Origin: Gammaproteobacteria bacterium
GTDB taxonomy: Bacteria; Pseudomonadota; Gammaproteobacteria; Steroidobacterales; Steroidobacteraceae
Direction of reading: 5' to 3'
Assembly (NCBI GenBank): GCA_028870705.1
Contig: JAGWPD010000055.1
Span: forward strand, 1-35,166
DNA length: 35,166 nt
Made by a program: the position numbers and the translations under genes. The notes beneath the pieces were generated by a model that did not search any database, was not told the origin of the DNA, and saw nothing but the letters and a program-made list of their open reading frames with translations. Shown here piece by piece: positions 14,934 to 22,871 of the stretch; the stretch's first letter is position 1, and each line of letters opens with the position of its first letter.

Positions 14934-15848
14934 ATGGGGTGGAAATCATGGATGCTCGATCGGAACGTATTGTTCACGGCTGCGGCGGTGGCATGCGGCA
15001 TGGCCGCCTACCTGCTGGCGCACCGCTACCTCCAGGGCGCCGAAGCCGCGGCGCGTCGCCAACTGGCCGGCGACTATGCCACGCGCGATGCGCTGGTGGC
15101 GGCGCAGCCGCTGCCTGCAGGTTCCGTGATCGAACCGGCAATGCTGGCGCAGCGGGCCGTGCCTGAAAGATTCATGGCCAGCGATGCCCTGGCAGCCGAA
15201 GGTGCGGCTGCGGTCGTCGGGCGTCGGCTCGGACGCGCCCTGGCCAGCGGGGAAGTCATGACGGCATCGGCTCTGGCTGCCGAGAACGAAGTGGAGCTGT
15301 CGTCGCTGGTCGAGCAGGGCTGGCGTGCGCTCACCATCCCCGTCGACGAAAGCAGCGCGGCCGCCGGCCTTATCGATCCGGGCGACTACGTGGATCTGCT
15401 GCTGGCCACCAGCGGCGACGGGAATGGATCCAGGGCGCAGGTGCGACCCTTGCTGCAAGCCGTACGCGTGGTTGCCACGGGCCAGCGGATGCTGCGCCGC
15501 CGTGGGACCGGCGGCGATCGGGAGGCGGTGCCCGCCGAGTCGACCTACGCAACCGTCACACTGCGCCTGCCGCCTGAAGATGCCGAACGCGTGCTGCTGG
15601 CCCAGCGCCTGGGCGAGCTCGCAGTGTTGCTGCGTCCAGCCGGTGATGCCGAGCCACTGGTGCTGCGCGCAGTCGATCAAAGCCAGCTGTTCGGAGCCGC
15701 CGAAACCCGTCGCGGTGCGGTCCTGGTCTCGCGGGTTGAATTCATCGTCGGTGGCGTGGGTGGTTCGGCGCACGCCCGCACGACCGCGGCGCTGGCCAAC
15801 GCGGCACTGGCCAATGCGGCACTGGCCAATGCCGGGGCTCGGCCGTGA
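14934..15848 (+). CDS. cpaB: Flp pilus assembly protein CpaB (RcpC)
   Basis: 304 residues. An N-terminal signal or membrane segment (LFTAAAVACGMAAYLLAHRYL) is followed by a SAF domain at about 50-115 (LVAAQPLPAGSVIEPAMLAQRAVPERF to GRALASGEVM) and the CpaB domain (WRALTIPVDESSAAAGLIDPGDYVDLLL; YATVTLRLPPEDAERVLLAQRLGELAVLLRP). CpaB lies in the periplasm and is thought to modulate the secretin pore in Tad systems. The start has AGGGAG 8 bases upstream, the only clear gap between genes in this operon. The C terminus contains three AALAN repeats encoded by a 15-base tandem repeat. The stop overlaps the secretin start (GTGA). Confidence 0.88.
   Translation: MGWKSWMLDRNVLFTAAAVACGMAAYLLAHRYLQGAEAAARRQLAGDYATRDALVAAQPLPAGSVIEPAMLAQRAVPERFMASDALAAEGAAAVVGRRLGRALASGEVMTASALAAENEVELSSLVEQGWRALTIPVDESSAAAGLIDPGDYVDLLLATSGDGNGSRAQVRPLLQAVRVVATGQRMLRRRGTGGDREAVPAESTYATVTLRLPPEDAERVLLAQRLGELAVLLRPAGDAEPLVLRAVDQSQLFGAAETRRGAVLVSRVEFIVGGVGGSAHARTTAALANAALANAALANAGARP
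15786..15830 (+). repeat. Three tandem 15-base units in the 3' end of cpaB
   Basis: Three in-frame units (gcggcgctggccaac, then gcggcactggccaat twice) encode AALAN three times. Units two and three are identical, and unit one differs at two positions. Gain or loss of a unit would stay in frame and change only the length of the Ala-rich tail. Confidence 0.85.
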
Positions 15849-17149
15849 TCCGCCGCAATCGGCGCGGGCGGCACCGCTGTGGCGCGCCTGGCGTTGCCAC
15901 GATGCTGGTGCTGGGTCTGGGTGTGACCGCGACCCTGCACCCCGTCTCCCCGGCGATGGCCGCGATCGGGGCCACGGTCGCGCCTGCGCCCGGCCCCGCG
16001 AAGCCGGCCACCGAGCGCTTCGAAATGTACATCGGCGATACACGCGTGCTCGATATCGATGCCCGCCGCGTGGCGGTGGGCAATGGCCGCGTAATATCGG
16101 TCAAGCAGGTAGAGGGCAACAGGCTGGTGCTGCTGGGCGAGGCGACTGGCGCCAGCGCCATCCACGTTTGGATGCGCGATGGAGGGCACCGCCGCTATGT
16201 CGTCAACGTCCTCGAATTCAACGGCGAGCTCCTGTATGGCCAGGTGCAGCGACTGCTCGACGGCACACGTCAGATCACGGTACGCCTCGCCGGTGACCGC
16301 ATCGTGCTCGAGGGCCACAGGGTCAGCAATGGCGACCGGGAGAGGGTCGCGACCATCGCCAAGGCATATCCCGGCCGGGTCTTCGATTTCATCGACCGCG
16401 TCGGCTGGGACGCGATGATCCACATGCACGTCAGCATTCTCGAGGTACGACATTCGGCCTTGGACAGCCTGGGAGTCCGCTGGGACAACATGCTCCGGGG
16501 GCCCGTCGCGAATGTGGATTCAGCCGGTGAACCGGGCCGGCACGGTTACCTCGAATGGTCGGCGAAACTCGGCTCGACGATCGACCTGCTGCGCCAGCGC
16601 GGTGAGGCCCGGATCGTGGCCGAGCCCACGCTCAGCTGCCGCAGCGGCGGCGAGGCGCATTTCGTCGCTGGCGGGGAGTTGCCGATTCCGGTGACCAACG
16701 GCGTCGGCACTCCGAGCGTCCAATATCACGAATACGGCGTCATCCTCGACGTCAAGCCAGCCGCCGACGATGCCGGCAACGTCTACGTGCGCGTTGAAAC
16801 CGAAGTCAGTGACATCGACCGCAGCGTGCAGGTGCTGGGCGTGCCCGCGTTCCTGAAGCGGCATTCGAATACCGAGGTCAACGTGCGGGCCGGCGAGACG
16901 ATCGTCATCGCGGGGCTGGTTGACCGTTCGCGCAGCACGGATCGGCACGGTCTGCCGGTGTTGGGCGCGATTCCGGGCATCTCGCCGCTGTTCCAGTCGC
17001 GTAGCCGCGAATTCAAGGACTCGGAGCTCGTGGTGCTGATCACGCCGCAAATCGTGGCCGCCCGGGCCGCCGTGGCCGACGCGCCCGATCCCGGCTTGCA
17101 GCAACTCGAGCGCGCTGAACACGTGCTGCGTGGGCCGGGTGCACGGTGA
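15845..17149 (+). CDS. cpaC: Tad-type outer membrane secretin CpaC (RcpA)
   Basis: 434 residues. A long signal peptide (ATMLVLGLGVTATLHPVSPAMA) is followed by the pilus-formation N-terminal domain at about 58-120 (MYIGDTRVLDIDARRVAVGN to GHRRYVVNVLE) and a BON-like stretch (VRLAGDRIVLEGHRV). The secretin channel domain spans about 230-405; recognisable parts are RIVAEPTLSCRSGGEAHFVAGGELP, VNVRAGETIVIAGLVDRS and LPVLGAIPGISPLFQS, ending ELVVLITPQIV. It forms the outer membrane ring through which the fibre or substrate passes. GTG 15845 overlaps the cpaB stop (GTGA), and its own stop overlaps the ATPase start the same way. No pilotin gene is apparent nearby. Confidence 0.9.
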   Translation: MIRRNRRGRHRCGAPGVATMLVLGLGVTATLHPVSPAMAAIGATVAPAPGPAKPATERFEMYIGDTRVLDIDARRVAVGNGRVISVKQVEGNRLVLLGEATGASAIHVWMRDGGHRRYVVNVLEFNGELLYGQVQRLLDGTRQITVRLAGDRIVLEGHRVSNGDRERVATIAKAYPGRVFDFIDRVGWDAMIHMHVSILEVRHSALDSLGVRWDNMLRGPVANVDSAGEPGRHGYLEWSAKLGSTIDLLRQRGEARIVAEPTLSCRSGGEAHFVAGGELPIPVTNGVGTPSVQYHEYGVILDVKPAADDAGNVYVRVETEVSDIDRSVQVLGVPAFLKRHSNTEVNVRAGETIVIAGLVDRSRSTDRHGLPVLGAIPGISPLFQSRSREFKDSELVVLITPQIVAARAAVADAPDPGLQQLERAEHVLRGPGAR

Positions 17150-18429
17150 GCGCTGCGCGCGCCGATGACATGGCCCTGGCGCGGCAGATCCAGGAGGACC
17201 TGCGCGCCGAGCTCGACCTGCGCCGCACCGAAGTGGCGCAGCTGGCCGATGCGCCACTGCGCGAACTCGCGTGGCGAGTGGTGCGGCAAAACGTTGCGCG
17301 CCGCCGTTTGCCGCCCGATGTTGATCCGGAGACGCTGGCTCGCTCCGTGATCGACGAGGCGCTGGGCTATGGGCCGCTCGAGCCGATGCTTGCGGATCCG
17401 ACCATCAGCGAGGTCATGGTCAATGGGCATGCTGTGGTATATGTCGAGCGCCACGGGCGCATCGAACCATGCCCGGCCATCTTCAGCAGCGAGCAGGCCC
17501 TGCGCAGCGTCATCGACCGCATCGTCGCCGGCGCGGCGCGACGCGTGGATGAATCCTCGCCGATGGTCGATGCGCGGCTCCCCGATGGTTCGCGTGTCAA
17601 CGTGGTACTGCCGCCGCTGGCATTGAATGGCCCCTGCATGACCATCCGCCGCTTCAGCCGGCTGCGGCTGGACATCCCGGCGCTGGTGCGGCGCGGCGCG
17701 CTGAGCGAGTCGATGGCGCGCTTCCTCGGCGCCGCGGTGCGCGCCCGGCTGAATGTCATGATTTCGGGTGGCACGGGGTCCGGCAAGACCACACTGCTCA
17801 ACGCCATTGCCGGTCTCGTACCCGCGGGCGAGCGCATCATCACCATCGAAGACGCGGCGGAACTCGCGCTCCACCACAACCACGTCGTCGCGCTCGAGGC
17901 GCGCCCGCGCAACCTGGAGGGCCACGGCGAAGTCACGATTCGCGACCTGGTGCGCAATGCGCTGCGCATGCGCCCCGACCGGATCATCGTCGGCGAGTGC
18001 CGTGGCGGCGAGGCGCTCGACATGTTGCAGGCGATGAACTCGGGTCACGAGGGTTCGCTCACGACGGCCCACGCAAATTCCGCTCGTGACCTGCTGTCGC
18101 GCCTCGAGGTGATGGCGCTGATGGCCGGGATGGACCTGCCGGTCCCAGCCATACGCGCGCAGATAGCCGGCGCGCTGGACCTGCTGGTGCACACGAGCCG
18201 CGCTGCGGATGGTGTACGGCGGGTCAGCAGTATCGTCGAGGTCGTCGGCTGCGACAGCGGCATCGTGCAGACGCAGGAGTTGTACGCCTGTGACGCAGCC
18301 GGCATACACCACGCGTGCGGGCAGATCCCGGCCTGCATCGAGCGGCTGCGCTCGACCGGCATGCTTGGCGACTCCAGCCTGTGCTTCGATCACCCGGGCA
18401 ACGGCAACCTGCGATGTATCTCGTCCTGA
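17146..18429 (+). CDS. tadA: Tad secretion ATPase TadA (CpaF)
   Basis: 427-residue type II/IV secretion ATPase of the CpaF branch. Residues 60-200 hold the N-terminal domain (IDEALGYGPLEPMLADPTISEVMVNG). Walker A is GGTGSGKTT at 208-216, and the Asp box is IITIEDAAELAL. Walker B with the His box is RIIVGECRGGEALDMLQAMNSGHEGSLTTAHAN. It powers pilus assembly at the cytoplasmic face of the inner membrane. GTG 17146 overlaps the secretin stop. The tadB start lies 16 bases inside its 3' end. No CpaE/TadZ gene precedes it, although in most Tad loci one stands between the secretin and the ATPase. Confidence 0.95.
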   Translation: MSAARADDMALARQIQEDLRAELDLRRTEVAQLADAPLRELAWRVVRQNVARRRLPPDVDPETLARSVIDEALGYGPLEPMLADPTISEVMVNGHAVVYVERHGRIEPCPAIFSSEQALRSVIDRIVAGAARRVDESSPMVDARLPDGSRVNVVLPPLALNGPCMTIRRFSRLRLDIPALVRRGALSESMARFLGAAVRARLNVMISGGTGSGKTTLLNAIAGLVPAGERIITIEDAAELALHHNHVVALEARPRNLEGHGEVTIRDLVRNALRMRPDRIIVGECRGGEALDMLQAMNSGHEGSLTTAHANSARDLLSRLEVMALMAGMDLPVPAIRAQIAGALDLLVHTSRAADGVRRVSSIVEVVGCDSGIVQTQELYACDAAGIHHACGQIPACIERLRSTGMLGDSSLCFDHPGNGNLRCISS

Positions 18430-19262
18430 GCGCATTCGCCGCGGCAGGTGCGGTATTGCTGGCGGCGCCAGCCATGTCAGCGGCCGCGCGCATGTGGGCG
18501 AATCGTCTGCATGGATCGCGGCTCGCCACCGTCGGGCAGGAGCTGCCGGAAGTATTCGTGTTCGTCGATCCCAATCGCTACGCGTGGATGCTGGTCGGCC
18601 TGGTTCTCACCGCCTGCATCGTCGTCGGCGTGCTGACACGGAGCGGATTGGCCAGCAGCGTGGCCGGTGCGCTGGCACTGTTCATCCCGGCCATGGTCAT
18701 GCGGTGGCTGCGGCGGCGACGCAGACGGGCCTTGTTGCGGCAACTGCCAGGTTGCCTGGATCTCATCGCGGTGTCGCTGCGCTCCGGTCTGGCCCTGCTG
18801 CCTGCGATCCAGCACCTCGCGCGGAATCAGCCGCCACCGATCGGGCAGGAGTTGGCATTGGTCATACGCCGGCACCGGCTGGGCTCCAGCATCGATGTGG
18901 CGCTCGAAGACCTGCACCGCCGCATGGGCGGATTCGAAGCCGCCTTGTTCGTGACGGCCGTCGGGGTCGCGCGCCAGCTCGGCGGCAACCTGTCGGAGAT
19001 ACTGGCCCGATTGAGCCAGACACTGCGGGAAAGGCAGGCCATCGAGGCGAAGATCACGGCGCTCACCGCCCAGGGACGCCTGCAGGCGCGCATCGTCGCG
19101 CTGCTGCCGCTGGCGCTGTTGCTGGTGTTGAATCGCATGGAGCCGCGGGCCATGCAACTCATGTACACGACACCCCAGGGCTGGGCGGCGCTCCTCGTAC
19201 TGGCGGTGCTGGAAGTGAGCGGCATGCTGCTGCTGCGCCGGCTGGTGAGGATCGAGGTCTGA
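18414..19262 (+). CDS. tadB: Tad inner membrane platform protein TadB
   Basis: 282 residues. The N terminus MYLVLSAFAAAGAVLLAAP and a second hydrophobic region (MLVGLVLTACIVVGVL) precede the cytoplasmic GspF-type domain at about 105-235 (LLRQLPGCLDLIAVSLRSGLALLPAIQHLA; VARQLGGNLSEILARLSQTLRERQAIEAKI). Further membrane segments follow at the C terminus (IVALLPLALLLVLN; GWAALLVLAVLEVSGMLLL). It pairs with TadC to form the platform driven by TadA. I chose ATG 18414, which starts directly into a membrane segment; the frame is open further upstream, but only inside tadA. The stop abuts the tadC ATG. Confidence 0.9.
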   Translation: MYLVLSAFAAAGAVLLAAPAMSAAARMWANRLHGSRLATVGQELPEVFVFVDPNRYAWMLVGLVLTACIVVGVLTRSGLASSVAGALALFIPAMVMRWLRRRRRRALLRQLPGCLDLIAVSLRSGLALLPAIQHLARNQPPPIGQELALVIRRHRLGSSIDVALEDLHRRMGGFEAALFVTAVGVARQLGGNLSEILARLSQTLRERQAIEAKITALTAQGRLQARIVALLPLALLLVLNRMEPRAMQLMYTTPQGWAALLVLAVLEVSGMLLLRRLVRIEV

Positions 19263-19979
19263 ATGGCCGCGGCCACGACAGCATGCGCCGGGGCCGGATG
19301 GCGCCACAGGCTCGACGCGATTCTCGAACAGGCTGGCCTCGACCCTCATGTGCAGGCCCGCCAGTGGCTGGCGCTCGCCTGCCTGAGCGCTGGGCTCGCT
19401 GCGCTATTCGCCCTCGCTGTGACGAGTGCATCGGGTGCGACCCTGCTGTGGCAGGCCATGGCGGCAGCGGCCGCAGGCGCCTTGTTGCCCTGGCTGTGGC
19501 TGCGCGATCGCCTGTTCCGCCGCCGCAACGATCTCCTGCGCGAGCTTCCTGGTTACCTCGACCTGCTGACGCTCGGTCTCGAGGCGGGTTGCGCATTCGG
19601 CGTCGCGCTGCAACTGACGGTCATGCGCTCGGCACCCGGGCCGCTGCGAAGGGCGATGGAGCGCGCACTGCAGGAGATCCGCGCGGGCCGCGGCCGCTCC
19701 GAGGCCTTGCTGCGGGTCGCGCAGCGCCTGCGCGTGGGCGCGCTGAACGAGGCCGTGGCCGCCATCGTGCAGGCCGAGGCGACCGGCGTGAGTCTTGCGC
19801 CCGTAATGCGCGCGCAGGCAGTGCGCGCGACCCAGGAGCGGTTCGCCCGCGCCGAGAAGCGGGCCATGGAGGCACCGGTGAAGATGCTGGCGCCGCTGGT
19901 GCTGTGCATCTTTCCCTGCACCTTCATCGTGATCGGCTTTCCCATCGCGGTGCGGTTGTTCTGGGGAGCTGCGCCATGA
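19263..19979 (+). CDS. tadC: Tad inner membrane platform protein TadC
   Basis: 238 residues, shorter than typical TadC (about 290-300). Hydrophobic segments (ALACLSAGLAALFALAVT; AMAAAAAGALLPWLWL) lead into a GspF-type domain (LLRELPGYLDLLTLGLEAGCAFGVALQL; EIRAGRGRSEALLRVAQRL; VAAIVQAEATGVSLAPVMRAQA). The C-terminal helix is MLAPLVLCIFPCTFIVIGFPIAVRLF, characteristic of TadC (APVKMLAPLVLCIFPCTF). The ATG follows the tadB stop with no gap, and the stop overlaps the DUF192 gene (ATGA). Confidence 0.9.
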   Translation: MAAATTACAGAGWRHRLDAILEQAGLDPHVQARQWLALACLSAGLAALFALAVTSASGATLLWQAMAAAAAGALLPWLWLRDRLFRRRNDLLRELPGYLDLLTLGLEAGCAFGVALQLTVMRSAPGPLRRAMERALQEIRAGRGRSEALLRVAQRLRVGALNEAVAAIVQAEATGVSLAPVMRAQAVRATQERFARAEKRAMEAPVKMLAPLVLCIFPCTFIVIGFPIAVRLFWGAAP

Positions 19980-20317
19980 GGCGCGCAACCCTGGCCGTGA
20001 ACGGAGTGCCCGTCGGGTGGCCGGTCGCGTGCTGCGATTCCTTCTGGTGGCGATTGCGAGGCCAGCTGGCGGCGCGCCGGCGGCATGGGCTGATATGGAT
20101 GCTGAGTCCGTGCAGCGCCGTGCATAGTTTCTTCCTGGCGCAACCCATCGATGTGGCGTTCTGCGATGCCGACGGCCTGATTGTCCGCGTCTTCGTCCCG
20201 ATGCAGGCCTGGCGCCTGGCCGCGGCGCGCGGAGCGGCCAGCGCCTGGGAATTTCCGGCTGGCTCCCTTGATCGCCTGGCACTGGGCCGGGGGGATCGCC
20301 TTTCGCTATGCGCGTGA
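19976..20317 (+). CDS. DUF192 family protein within the Tad-like operon
   Basis: 113 residues. The DUF192 pattern is visible: ARRRHGLIWMLSPCSAVHSFFL, then QPIDVAFCDADGLIVRVF (the usual I-D-V-x-F-x-D-x-x-G-x-I core), and the closing AWEFPAGSLDRLALGRGDRLSL. DUF192 proteins are small beta-barrel proteins of unknown function, often exported; this one shows no signal peptide, so it would be cytoplasmic. The ATG shares ATGA with the tadC stop, and the last codons overlap the next TadE-like gene by 10 bases, so it is embedded in the Tad operon. Its tasks there are unknown; a link to pilus processing or to regulation is speculation. Confidence 0.82.
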   Translation: MRRATLAVNGVPVGWPVACCDSFWWRLRGQLAARRRHGLIWMLSPCSAVHSFFLAQPIDVAFCDADGLIVRVFVPMQAWRLAAARGAASAWEFPAGSLDRLALGRGDRLSLCA

Positions 20318-20940
20318 GTAACCATGTGGAGCGTGGCGCGACGCTGGTCGAATTCGCACTTGTCCTGACGCTGGGCGTGCTGCCATTGGTGCTGGGAATC
20401 CTGCAGGTGGCCGCATTGCTGGTCGCCAAGAACGAACTGAACCTCGCCGCCTACATGGCTGCCCGCCAGGGTGCGGTCAGCGGTGCCGATCCGGACGCGA
20501 TGCGCCGCGAACTCGCGCGATCGATGGTCGCCATGTATGTGCGGGTCGCGCGCGCTGGCGCAGTCCCCGCCGCCGACGTGGCGGTGGCCTATGCCGCAGC
20601 GATGGCGGATGTCACGGCCCTTGATACGCTGGCGGTCCTGTCGCCAACGCGCGCCGTGCTCGATCGTGTCGGCATCAATCGCGGCGGCAGGCGCGTCATT
20701 CCGAATGACTCCATCGAGTTCCGTGCGGCCGCAGTGCAGGCCGCCAACGTCCTGACGATCGAAGTGACGCACTGCCAGCCGCTGGTCGTGCCACTGGCCG
20801 GGCCTGCGCTGGCGCTGGCGCTGGCGGTGTTGGATGCGGATCCCCGCCATCGACGTTGCGTGGCGTTCGGCCGGGCGCCGATCGCGGCGCGCGCAAGCCT
20901 CGTGATGCAGAGCGATGTGCATGCGGATGCCTTGCGTTAA
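20308..20940 (+). CDS. TadE-like pseudopilin, second copy
   Basis: 210 residues. MRVSNHVERGATLVEFALVLTLGVLPLVLGI carries a TadE processing site (G|ATLVEF, Glu +5, Phe +6) and a hydrophobic helix; this 31-residue region is described here in parts: basic leader, GATLVEFAL, then VLTLGVLPLVLGILQVA. AKNELNLAAYMAARQGAVSGAD is the typical TadE segment after the helix. The remaining periplasmic part is unassigned. It starts inside the DUF192 gene and ends the tad-like operon; hlyD begins 9 bases later. Its expected role is a minor pilin. It is distinct in sequence from the TadE-like protein encoded at 13367. Confidence 0.8.
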   Translation: MRVSNHVERGATLVEFALVLTLGVLPLVLGILQVAALLVAKNELNLAAYMAARQGAVSGADPDAMRRELARSMVAMYVRVARAGAVPAADVAVAYAAAMADVTALDTLAVLSPTRAVLDRVGINRGGRRVIPNDSIEFRAAAVQAANVLTIEVTHCQPLVVPLAGPALALALAVLDADPRHRRCVAFGRAPIAARASLVMQSDVHADALR

Positions 20941-20943
20941 TAT
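20938..20943 (+). promoter_or_regulatory. Possible -10 element just before hlyD
   Basis: TAATAT spans the stop of the last tad-like gene and ends 6 bases before ATG 20950. It is the only AT-rich patch here, and no good -35 is seen. If used, the hlyD mRNA would be leaderless; otherwise the exporter is read from the tad-like operon. Confidence 0.25.
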
Positions 20944-20949
20944 CGCCCG

Positions 20950-21918
20950 ATGGCCCGCATCGCCTTGCACACCCGCTGCGTTTGGGTCGCAGCCTTGCTG
21001 CTGGCCGCCTGCGAGCGCGATCAGAATCCAGCGGCTGTCGGCACGCTCGAGCGCCACCGCTTCGAGATCGCGGCGACCGCCGCCGAGCAGATCGTGGCGA
21101 TGCCGGTGCGCGAAGGGCAGGCCGTGCAGCAGGGCGAGCTCGTGGCGCGGCTCGATGGCGGGTCGCTGGCGGCGACCCGCGCCAGCGTCGCGGCACAGGC
21201 AAGCCAGCTGCGGCACCGTCTGGACGAGCTCCGCAATGGTGCGCGGCCCGGCGAGATCGACGCCGCGCGCGCACAGGTCGCGGCCGCGACCGCGCAGCGC
21301 GACCAGAGCGCGAAGGAGTACCGGCGGCTCGCCGAGCTCGCGGCGCGTGGGCTGGTCGCGCAGTCTCAGGCCGACCAGCAACTGGAGCTGCGCGACAGCA
21401 CCGAGGCCGCATTGCGCGCGGCGCAGGCCGGCCTGGGCCTGCTGCTGCAGGGCACGCGCCCAGAGCAGGTCGACCAGGCCCGTGCCGCGCTCCAGTCGGC
21501 CGAGTCGCTCGTGAAGCAGCAGGATGTGCTGCTCGATCGATTGCGCCTGCTCGCTCCGGTCGACGGCAGGATCGAGGCGCTCCCGTACCGGCTCGGCGAA
21601 CGACCGCAGCTGGGCGCGCCGGTCGTGATCATGCTGGCCAGCGGCATGCCATTTGCGCGCGTCTACATCCCGGAGCCGCAGCGCGCCGCGTTGCATGCGG
21701 GGCAGGCCATGCAGGTGCGCGTCGATGGCATTGCCCGGCTCTTCAAGGGCACGTTGCGCTACATTGCCGGCGAGGCGAGCTTCACGCCGTACTTCGCGCT
21801 CACGCAGCGTGACCGCAGCCGGCTGGCCTTCCTCGCCGAGGTCGACCTGCCCGAGGCCGCGGCGCGCGATCTGCCGGCGGGCGTCCCGGTCGAGGTGCCG
21901 CTGGGCCAGGCGCCGTGA
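20950..21918 (+). CDS. HlyD-family periplasmic adaptor (probable lipoprotein) of an ABC exporter
   Basis: 322 residues. The signal peptide ends in a lipobox (VAALLLAAC), suggesting a lipid-anchored membrane-fusion protein. A biotinyl-lipoyl-like domain (ATAAEQIVAMPVREGQAVQQGELVARLD) flanks a long coiled coil of about residues 70-190 (repeated ARAQVAAATAQRDQ and ARAALQSAESLV). The domain then closes (LLAPVDGRIEALPYRLGERPQLGAPVVIML) and continues into a beta-barrel. The arrangement with the next two genes resembles the YbhG/YbhF/YbhS exporters. It would bridge the inner membrane transporter to an outer membrane TolC-type channel, not encoded here. The stop overlaps the ATPase start (GTGA). Confidence 0.9.
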   Translation: MARIALHTRCVWVAALLLAACERDQNPAAVGTLERHRFEIAATAAEQIVAMPVREGQAVQQGELVARLDGGSLAATRASVAAQASQLRHRLDELRNGARPGEIDAARAQVAAATAQRDQSAKEYRRLAELAARGLVAQSQADQQLELRDSTEAALRAAQAGLGLLLQGTRPEQVDQARAALQSAESLVKQQDVLLDRLRLLAPVDGRIEALPYRLGERPQLGAPVVIMLASGMPFARVYIPEPQRAALHAGQAMQVRVDGIARLFKGTLRYIAGEASFTPYFALTQRDRSRLAFLAEVDLPEAAARDLPAGVPVEVPLGQAP

Positions 21919-22871
21919 GCGGGGCCAGCGCGGCGGAGGCCGGCGCCGCCATCGAGGCGCACGCGCTCACGCGCCGTTTCGGCCCGGTGGTTGCGGTCGA
22001 TGGGGCCGAACTGTCGATACCGCGCGGCCGCATCTACGGTTTCCTGGGGCCGAATGGGTCGGGCAAGTCGACCACGATCCGCATGCTTTGCGGCCTGATC
22101 AGGCCCACGAGCGGCACGATCCGCGTGCTGGGCCTCGACATTCCGCGCCAGGCCGAGTCGCTCCGCACGCTGATCGGCTACATGACGCAGCGCTTTTCAC
22201 TGTGGGAAGACCTGAGCGCGCGCGAGAACCTCGCGTTCATGGCCAGCATCCACACGCTCGCGCCGGACCACGCCGCACAACGCATTGGCGCGGCGGTCGA
22301 GGAGTACCGGCTCGGCGAGTTCTTCGATCGTCCGGCCGGCACGCTCAGTGGCGGCCAGAAGCAGCGCCTGGCGCTGGCGGCGGCCACGCTCCATGCACCA
22401 CCGCTGCTGATGCTCGATGAGCCGACCAGCGCGGTCGACCCGCAGAGCCGGCGTGATTTCTGGGAGAGCCTTTTCACGCTCGCGGCGCGCGGCACGACAA
22501 TCCTGGTGTCCACGCATTACATGGACGAGGCCGAGCGATGCCACGCGCTCGCGATCCTCGATCGCGGGCGGATCGTCGCCAACGGTCCGCCGCAGCAGCT
22601 GATGGCGCAGCTCCCGCTGCAGGTGATCGAGATCGAGACCGAGGATACGGTCGGTGCGCGCGCGGCGCTCCGCGGGCTCGATTCGCTCCGCTCGCTGGCG
22701 CAACTGGGGCTGCGGCTCCATGCGCTGCTGGCGCCCGGAGAAGCCGACGCCATTGCGCGGGTCGAGCTGCTGCTGGCCGAGCACCACGTGCGGGCCAGCG
22801 TGCGGCGCTCGGTCGCCAGCCTCGAGGATGTGTTCGTCGGCGCCACGCTCGCCAGCGGCGCGGGCCGGTAG
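21915..22871 (+). CDS. ABC exporter ATP-binding protein
   Basis: 318 residues with one complete nucleotide-binding domain: Walker A GPNGSGKST at 45-53, Q-loop MTQRFSLWEDL, signature LSGGQKQRLALA, Walker B LLMLDEPTSAVDP and the H-loop STHYMDEAERC. The C-terminal extension of about 90 residues is typical of DrrA/YbhF-like drug or lipid exporters. E. coli YbhF has two NBDs, whereas this protein has one. GTG 21915 overlaps the hlyD stop, and the permease ATG follows the stop directly. Confidence 0.95.
   Translation: MSGASAAEAGAAIEAHALTRRFGPVVAVDGAELSIPRGRIYGFLGPNGSGKSTTIRMLCGLIRPTSGTIRVLGLDIPRQAESLRTLIGYMTQRFSLWEDLSARENLAFMASIHTLAPDHAAQRIGAAVEEYRLGEFFDRPAGTLSGGQKQRLALAAATLHAPPLLMLDEPTSAVDPQSRRDFWESLFTLAARGTTILVSTHYMDEAERCHALAILDRGRIVANGPPQQLMAQLPLQVIEIETEDTVGARAALRGLDSLRSLAQLGLRLHALLAPGEADAIARVELLLAEHHVRASVRRSVASLEDVFVGATLASGAGR

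Noticed and set aside
16783-18435. 550-codon open frame on the minus strand
   Set aside because: Antisense to the secretin and TadA genes with intact Walker motifs; no domain in its own translation.
18209-20317. 702-codon open frame on the plus strand
   Set aside because: Most of it is out of frame with tadB and tadC, which have clear GspF domains. Only its last 113 codons (from ATG 19976) are real, as the DUF192 gene.
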